In this document: positions 57,865-64,000 of the stretch, in pieces
Layout of the letters: every line of letters begins with the position of its first letter
Numbering within the stretch: the first letter of the stretch is position 1
Source: Ctenosaura bakeri
Lineage: Eukaryota > Chordata > Lepidosauria > Squamata > Iguanidae
Length of the DNA stretch: 64,000 nucleotides
NCBI GenBank assembly: GCA_948474755.1
Contig: CAOLHI010002126.1
Coordinates: 186,001 to 250,000, forward strand
Direction: 5' to 3'
The notes under the pieces: generated by a model
What the model was told of the DNA's origin: nothing
The model's database searches: none
The model's input: only the letters and a program-made list of their open reading frames with translations
Made by a program: the position numbers and the translations under genes

Positions 57865-57940
57865 CTGTTGGTTCCAATGAAATCAATGGGATACCAATTA
57901 GTCATCACTAACTTAAATCTCATTGATTTTAAAAGGTTTA
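57865..57940. repeat. Short imperfect palindrome
   Basis: The left arm 'caatgaaatcaatgggatac' is mirrored by 'aaatctcattgattttaaaa' around the centre 'tagtcatcactaac'. Half of a similar unit, 'cacattgatttcaattggtc', occurs at about 35763-35785, so it is probably a small dispersed fold-back repeat. Confidence 0.55.
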
Positions 57941-58289
57941 TTGCGAATGTGGCTAATTTTTGACTGCAGAAGATGACAGTGTGCTTTTCTGTACTAAGTC
58001 CCTGAAGACTGATAGAAAACAATCTCATCTATATGTCAACTCCTTCTAAAGTGAGCTTTCCTATCAGCAGTAGGAAAGAAATAATCACAAGAGAAGAAAT
58101 TATGTCAACAGAATTCCTAAAATGCAGTTTTTTCAAAGCACTTACTATTTTTAAGTCTGAAACCAATGCAAAATAGTTTGGATAGCCATTTATTCTATGG
58201 ACAGTTGCTGTAACATCACTCTGTCAATAATGGGGGGGTGAAGGATATAAACCTTTGATACTCTAGTGACTTCAATGTCTGCTGAGCAG

Positions 58290-58420
58290 TGAAACCACTC
58301 CAGGTTTTAGACTGAATGTTAAAATACCTATCTAATGTGCTGAATTCCATTCCCCAAAAATGTTCAGCTCTACGTGTAGATCTTTTAAAGTCTGAATAAC
58401 TTCAAGGTGGACTGAAGGAG
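58290..58420 (+). repeat. Dispersed repeat X, copy 4 (diverged)
   Basis: It contains 'ccaggttttagactgaatgt', 'taatgtgctgaattccattc', 'aaaaatgttcagctc' and 'tcttttaaagtctgaataac', in the order seen at 38080. Confidence 0.5.
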
Positions 58421-58763
58421 CTCATGACTTATGGTTGTACCTTTATCCTTTTGGAGAGGATATGTTGCTGGCATATCTTTGTTGACAATCTTTGATAAGG
58501 AAAGCAAAATGACAGAGCTACAACCATAATCCCAGGCCTCTAGGGAGAATCAGAGAAACAGTTGTTTAGAGGACTATTTTGTGTTATGATTTTTGCTTTC
58601 ATTATCTGGAATTATGCTACATATTTGTCAATCCACCTTTCTGTCAAATAAGAGGGTTGTGCTTGTGTGTGTTCTCTCAGGTATTTAAAACCAAAGGCTT
58701 ACATAAGTTCTAGAAGCAGAATGCCATTTACATCATGCAATGGAGAGACATACAAAGACCTAA

Positions 58764-58975
58764 TTTTGTGTTGGGAGTAGAGTGTTGGGCTGGCACTTGG
58801 GTGGTCTAGATTCAAATCACTGTTGGGCCATGAAATTCACTGGATGACTTGGCACTAGACCCTCCCAACCTGACCTACTTCACAGGATTGCTGTGGGAAT
58901 AATGGGAAGAGGAGAGCCATATATAATACTTTGAAGCCATTGAAGGAAAGATAGGATCCGAATGTAACCAAGAAA
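58764..58975 (+). mobile_element. tRNA-like SINE with LINE-like tail
   Basis: The order is 'gttgggagtagagtgttggg', box-B-like 'agattcaaatcac', 'gaaattcactggatgacttg', 'cctgacctacttcacaggat' and 'actttgaagccattgaagga', ending in a worn tail. It is the same type as 5785 and 35378. Confidence 0.6.
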
Positions 58976-58979
58976 AATG

Positions 58980-60205
58980 TAGTTAAGATAGAATCATACG
59001 CTCGTATCAGTGGAGTGTTTGCAGAAACCCAGTAAACAGTAGCACCTTGGTGTTCAATGAAAAATGTCCCATTGGTAGCTATTGGCAGTTTTTGCAGCCA
59101 TATAATAAATAAAAATATGTTTTCCACAAATTTGTTCATGGGAATTTCTACTAGTCATCCAGGATTGTTTGATTTTCACAGTGAGGAGCATCTGACATTA
59201 TCCTGAGCTAAGTTGTGGCAGGTTCATGCCATAAAAACAACAGATCAAGTTTCTTTTCGTCTCTCTCTCTCAATCTTCCCCTCTCTTTTTCTCTCAGAAT
59301 CCTTGATTATACAGTATACAGCCCAGATAGTTTATCCTATGATATCCACAGATGTAGAAGTATGTATTTTAATCATTGGCGTAAGTGCCAATGTTGTGAG
59401 GAGAAGAAATGCATTTCTTGTCTGATCCAGAAAATGTTACCTCAGCCTTCTAGTGGCTATAGCTATATTGTATCATATAACTATCAAAGTTTGACCAGCT
59501 TTGAATCTTATGGGAAATAAAGCAGAAACACATTTCTCGTTAATCCAATTAAGTCACAGAAACTTGCAAAGGCAGGATATAATTATTTCTTCTTATCCCA
59601 TAGTTCATGATACTCCATTAATTAATATTTTCAACTCACCATCTATGACCATGCAATAAATTTTACGGACTGGAGTAACTCCCTTGCATCAGAACTACTA
59701 ATACTGTCTTGACAGATTTTTTCGTAAAACTCATGGGGTTTCAAAGTGTCAGCTCAAAGTACTGTGCTTTAGAGTGCATTATTCACATTAATTCACATTA
59801 ATACTTTTAGAAAGAAAGAAAATTCTAAATGTAAAATATGATAGAATGAGCTGATACTGGCAATAAATTATGTCACATAAACTTTGCCTTTAATTCAGCT
59901 TTATTCCAATGTAAGCCTTCTATGTTTATCAATTGCATATGTATGTCTTCAATGCTTGAACAGTTGACACATACTCACGACTTATCAAGGCCACTATTAA
60001 AAGCAATGCCAAAGTGAACTTTCCATGTAACACAAATATCTTTACACTCTTTACTTGATGTGGGAGACAACTGTGGGCTTGGCAATGATGACTCAGGGCA
60101 TTTTGATGCCTGAAGCAGAGAAGCAAATGATGCTCCAGTCAAGTCAAGGTGCAGAGTATCCAAAGAGCGACTCACAATTTTGTTTCTTAAAGCAGAAGAT
60201 ATCAC
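58980..60205. other. Unassigned non-coding DNA
   Basis: I see no gene or clear repeat. The 11-bp unit 'attcacattaa' is tandemly doubled at about 59779-59800. Confidence 0.4.
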
Positions 60206-60212
60206 AACAACC

Positions 60213-60780
60213 ATTACTCATCTTTTTTTTTCAATTCTAATTTTTATTAAATATTAAAAACAACAAAATTATTGGATACAATTATATACTTCATATTATC
60301 ACATAAAAAGGAGAAAAATAAGGATAATACTGATAAACTTCTTCAGGCACTTACCTTCAAAACTTACCTATCATCAAAAATGACAAACCCTCCAGACATG
60401 GCAAATAAACTGCAAAGTTTATTTGGAACAGCAAAAAACCCAGGATAAAATGGGAAATCTTAACAGACCGAAAAGAATGTGGAAGATGTGATTTACCTGA
60501 TTTCAGATTGTATTGCTATGCAAGCGCATTGTCATGGACTCAAGATTGGCTTACATTATCAGACAAAAAAACACTGATGCTTGAGGGAGCGGAAAATAGG
60601 GTGGGATGGCATGCTTTACGTATAGTACAATAAAGCTAAAATAGATAGAGAATTTACTAACCACTTCATAATAAGATTGCTGTTAAGAGTTTGGAACAAC
60701 ATAAAGAACAAAATATACAACAAAATTCCCAGCTGGATCTCCCCACAAGAAGACTCATGATGGTATTGCCAGGTTGAGGA
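60213..60780 (-). mobile_element. L1 LINE insertion with inverted 5' part, broken
   Basis: The left 110 bp are the reversed end of an L1: a T run (about 60222-60231), then 'ttattaaatattaaaaacaa'. They lead without warning into a plus-strand ORF2 segment (about 60335-60775). That segment reads 'FIWNSKKPRIKWEIL' and 'DLPDFRLYCYAS', then after a frameshift 'NKIYNKIPSWISP'. The poly(A) end is on the minus strand, while the upstream ORF2 piece is on the plus strand, so the 5' part is inverted. It is inactive. Confidence 0.75.
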
Positions 60781-60784
60781 ATTT

Positions 60785-61620
60785 CAACAAGATGCCTCCC
60801 ATGCCACTCAGGTTGCTGACTTGTTCTCTGCCACTTCACTCCCACTAACTAGAAGGAAAACTTGGGGAACAATTTGTTAAAAGTAATTCGTTGCTCAATT
60901 TTAACACTGTTTTTGAAAGTTTGAAATGAAATTAATGGGTTGTGTAACCTTTAGCATTTCACACTATTTTAATTTGCAGCTTTGGTCATTTGATCTGGGA
61001 GAGTTGGCCTTTTTTTGGAATTTTTCAGTAATTTTAATTTTTAAAAAAATAAAAATATTATCATCAGACTAGTAACTACTAACGTTATAAAGTGTCTTCA
61101 GAATCAATGTTAAGACTTATGAATTAGTATTAAATCTAATGTTTCCAGTTCTCATTCAGTTCTCTCCCTCCGTCCCCCACTGAACTTTTTACAGAGGTTG
61201 TCAGGCATGTTGACAAGCAAATATAATTTGTTCTTTTCATTATTGACTTTTGAATAGTGGCACAAGCAGGAGGCAATGTGGTTTTGATAGCAGTGCTAGA
61301 AGCCTCTAAATGAAAGTGTTGGCATTGCCAACTGCCACAGTATCATGTATGTATGTGTGTGAGAAAGAGAGCGAGAGAGAGAACCTAAATGTCGGCTTCA
61401 TCAAGCAAAACTCTGCTTTTGCCCATTACATTCATGTACTGAGGCCCTCTGGACCCACATCTGTAGATTCTCTGACCAATGAAGATGGCAGGTGAAACTG
61501 ATGTTCCTCTCTGCACCAGGACTGATTTCTTTTTAACATTTAAGAAAACAGAGATACCTCAAAGTTAATGCAATGACTAGTATTACTGCTGCTGCCGTTT
61601 TGCATCCTTAACAAATTGGT
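60785..61620. other. Unassigned non-coding DNA
   Basis: Nothing is recognised apart from a short 'gagaaagagagcgagagaga' purine run at about 61361-61382. Confidence 0.4.
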
Positions 61621-61624
61621 TTGC

Positions 61625-61810
61625 GTTTGGACTACAACTCCAAGAATCAGAGTTGGAATTCCCATTCAGCATGGTAACCCACTAAGTGATCTGGGCCAAG
61701 TCATTCTCTCTCAGCCTTACAGGAAGGTAATTGCAAGCCTCCTCTGAATAAATCTTGCCAGGAAAGCCCTATGACAGGATTACCATAAATAAGAGCCAAA
61801 CAGAAAGCCC
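61625..61810 (+). mobile_element. Sauria-type tRNA SINE (degenerate)
   Basis: The order is 'ggactacaactccaagaatc', 'cccactaagtgatctgggcc', 'attctctctcagccttacag', 'gcctcctctgaataaatctt', 'ccctatgacaggattaccat' and an A-rich end. Confidence 0.55.
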
Positions 61811-61834
61811 ATAAAAACAAGAACAAGATCAGCA

Positions 61835-61945
61835 TTCTTCACTTCAGCCCTAGTGATGCCACTGAATACTTAAATGGGAGACTCTTAATCCTATCTATTC
61901 TGTATTGCTTCCCAGGATGGGATATAAATGTAGGATAATGTTATT
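61835..61945 (+). mobile_element. 5S rRNA-derived SINE-like fragment with LINE-like tail
   Basis: 'actgaatacttaaatgggag' resembles the 5S control-region segment seen at 36080. The tail 'gatgggatataaatgtagga' is of the LINE-like type found on the tRNA-like SINEs. The combination may be a composite SINE or two adjacent fragments. Confidence 0.4.
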
Positions 61946-61949
61946 ATAC

Positions 61950-62525
61950 CCAAACTTGAACTCAGTGTCTAATTTATACTGAAACCACAATGCTCTCTTT
62001 TATCATCTTGGATAAAATATGTGGGATACCATTTAAAAAAAAAACATGAAAAGCAGTTCTGCCAACATTGAACAAAATACTGAACATCTGCTACGTCTGG
62101 TATCCTGGGAGTTGTAATTATCATTTTTGAAATCTGCACACAAGAGTTATAAATATTAGAACTCTAGCCTATGTGGAAAGTCATGAAATATTTAAGTTGT
62201 TTGGCAGGCTTAAGAAAAACTCATAAACTTAATTTAAGCAACCAAACACTGTGTGGTTTTGTTTTGTTTTTGATTTTTTTCTGTTTTTTAAAAAAACGGT
62301 TTCCATCTTTCATGTCATTAGTCAGATAAATTAAAGCAAACCATGGAGCAGCACAGAAATTGCAGATGGCAAATCCTCTAGATAAAAAAAAAATCATCTT
62401 CTGAGATTTAGAGAAATGATTCCACCAATATTTCACTTTCTGCCTGTTGGATGATTTCATCTCATATATTTTAGATTATATAGAATTTATATTCTTTATA
62501 CCAGACATGAACAACATGCACTCAG

Positions 62526-62529
<4 letters not shown>
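61950..62529. other. Unassigned non-coding DNA
   Basis: AT-rich with several A and T runs. No gene or repeat is recognised. Confidence 0.4.

Positions 62530-62530
<1 letters not shown>

Positions 62531-62573
<43 letters not shown>
62531..62573. repeat. (TC)n microsatellite
   Basis: An uninterrupted TC dinucleotide run of about 21 units. It explains the serine/leucine-rich and arginine/glutamate-rich open frames here. Confidence 0.97.
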
Positions 62574-62574
<1 letters not shown>

Positions 62575-62580
<6 letters not shown>

Positions 62581-63560
62581 GTGTTTGTGTCTGTCTGTCT
62601 TTCTCATGGCAATGTGTCTTCTTCTCTCTAAACTAATGAACACTGACCAACACCTGAATGTGACTTGAGTGTTCAGTACCATCTGTCAGAAACTGATGCA
62701 ATATTTAAGAGTTGCAGAACATATCTGCAATAGCTACTATTCACATGGAAATGCAGCACAGGAATGGTCATCAAACATGAAAGAAAAAAACTTATTTTTG
62801 GACTATTCAGACCCATATCTTGATTGAATTTCAAAATCACTAATAAACGATGACCTCACTTCCCTGTATTATTGCCTTTTTGTACTATTTGCGAGCAAAA
62901 AACCACCACCCCCAACTCTACCTTTGCAATGGAAGGCAGAATAGACATACTGGTTCTTGGAAGGAAATGATGATTTTGAGCATGTTCACCATACCTGGCT
63001 ACTAAAGATGACATTCTTTTCCTCCTCTTCACTTTCCATTATTCATTTCATACTATGTCTATTAGATTGCAAGTCATATTGGACCCCTCCCTTTGGATTT
63101 TTTGCTAAGTGTTCAATACAATAGTAAGTGAATACTAATAGCAGTAGGAGTAGTACTATTAACAACAGCACAGCAAATAAAAGGTCAATGATCTGCAGCT
63201 TCAACAGGACTGAGACAAAAACAAATCACCTTTTAATGAGGGTGTACATTTTCAGAAATACTCAAATCTTCATGTCGTTTTCAAACACACACCCATTATT
63301 CCTTGCAAGAATGTCTTCATATGCATTTAAATTACACTTCCTTACCCTGATGTACATTTGCTCTGAATATTATGATGTAGCAAAATTTCGTCTATTTATT
63401 TATTTACTGGTTGTGCCAACCCACAAGAACCTTTACTACTAGAGAATTTTATTTCAGAACATCATCAATACTCTCCCCTCCTTCTGTTCGTCGTGTGGTT
63501 CCTGATTACCTAGGATCGCCATTTGTCATTGTAACTAATCCAGGGAGAGGCAATACAGCA
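62575..63560. other. Unassigned non-coding DNA
   Basis: I see no gene or clear repeat. Confidence 0.4.
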
Positions 63561-63564
63561 GTGC

Positions 63565-63740
63565 TACTCAAAGTGAAGGTCCATGGACCAGTACTGGTCC
63601 CCAAGCCACTGGCTGACAGTTCCCAGTGAGTTTCCAGGAAAGAAAAAAGATCATTTTACCCAATGGGCGCAAACGTCGTACTGGTCCCTGCCACATTAAG
63701 TGGGAAATTGCTTGTCCCCCACATCAGATAGCTTAAGATG
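63565..63740 (+). mobile_element. hAT-like DNA transposon fragment
   Basis: It starts 'gtgctactcaaagtgaaggt' with 'ccatggaccagtactggtcc' and ends 'cacatcagatagctta'. The order matches 5297-5475, which allows the family to be recognised. CAGCAG precedes the start. Confidence 0.45.
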
Positions 63741-64000
63741 CACTAAGTTAGAGGAAACAAACAGTATTTACAAGATAAATAATATTCACAGCTTCTAAGT
63801 ATTCGCGGGGAATTCTGAGTCAAAACTCCTAGCTTTGACTCAGAAAGGAAATCAGTGAATTATTCAGCACAGCCCTAAGCCTTGCTAAAGAGTGATGCCG
63901 AGAATAGCACAATGCTGCCACTCAGCAAACTGTGGAAGAGAGAAAGGCAAATGAAAGGAGGTAGAGAGCATATACCTGATGAATTGTGAAAAATTACTTA

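Noticed and set aside
62447..62682. Open frames at the TC run
   Set aside because: They are produced by the (TC)n microsatellite read in different frames.
1..64000. CRISPR arrays, operons, ribosome binding sites
   Set aside because: The window is vertebrate DNA. The (CAA)n, (TC)n and SINE repeats do not form spaced direct-repeat arrays.

Overview
The window looks like intergenic or intronic DNA of a squamate reptile, probably a lizard. The evidence is its repeat content: Sauria-type tRNA SINEs ending in a Bov-B-like tail and (CAA)n, 5S rRNA-derived SINEs of the 5S-Sauria kind, a long minus-strand RTE/Bov-B LINE, reptilian L1 pieces and CR1-like LINE 3' ends. I find no host protein-coding gene, rRNA, tRNA gene or CRISPR array that I can support. 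The sequence is mostly AT-rich and punctuated by a few intensely CpG-rich blocks, and those blocks are transposons rather than host CpG islands. The open reading frames in them are open on both strands and look spurious.

Layout. 1-9.5 kb: unassigned DNA with a few SINEs and a hAT-like fragment. 9.5-21 kb: fold-back MITEs, SINEs and short dispersed repeats. 21.7-30 kb: a repeat nest made of a fold-back MITE split by a GC-rich element, then an L1 with an inverted 5' part that is itself split by a second GC-rich element, then a Bov-B LINE split by a mariner/Tigger-like MITE. 30-44 kb: mostly unique DNA with SINEs and MITEs, including two blocks that look like conserved non-coding elements. 44.2-45.8 kb: a MITE carrying two nested insertions. 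46-52 kb: LINE ends, SINEs and three further blocks that look like conserved non-coding DNA, rich in TAATTA-type sites. 52-57 kb: CR1-like LINE pieces and two more long elements. 57-64 kb: mostly unassigned DNA, with a second 5'-inverted L1 and a few SINEs.

The most interesting material is a group of non-autonomous DNA transposons with shared GGCC(A/C)TTTTC(C/G)GCAC-type ends. Short fold-back copies (about 170-215 bp) and seven long copies (about 460-750 bp) share these ends, and clear cases have 3-bp target duplications (ACT, ACT, TAA, TAT, TCT). All seven long copies contain a 5' splice-donor-like GGTAAG/GGTGAGT/GGTAAAT motif. In five it lies 40-95 bp inside one end, and in four of those an ATG lies 5-19 codons upstream in the same phase. 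Three related copies are chains of hairpins whose arms differ by compensating changes. I interpret them as deletion derivatives that keep, or have captured, a promoter and first exon with the donor facing outward. That reading is inference.
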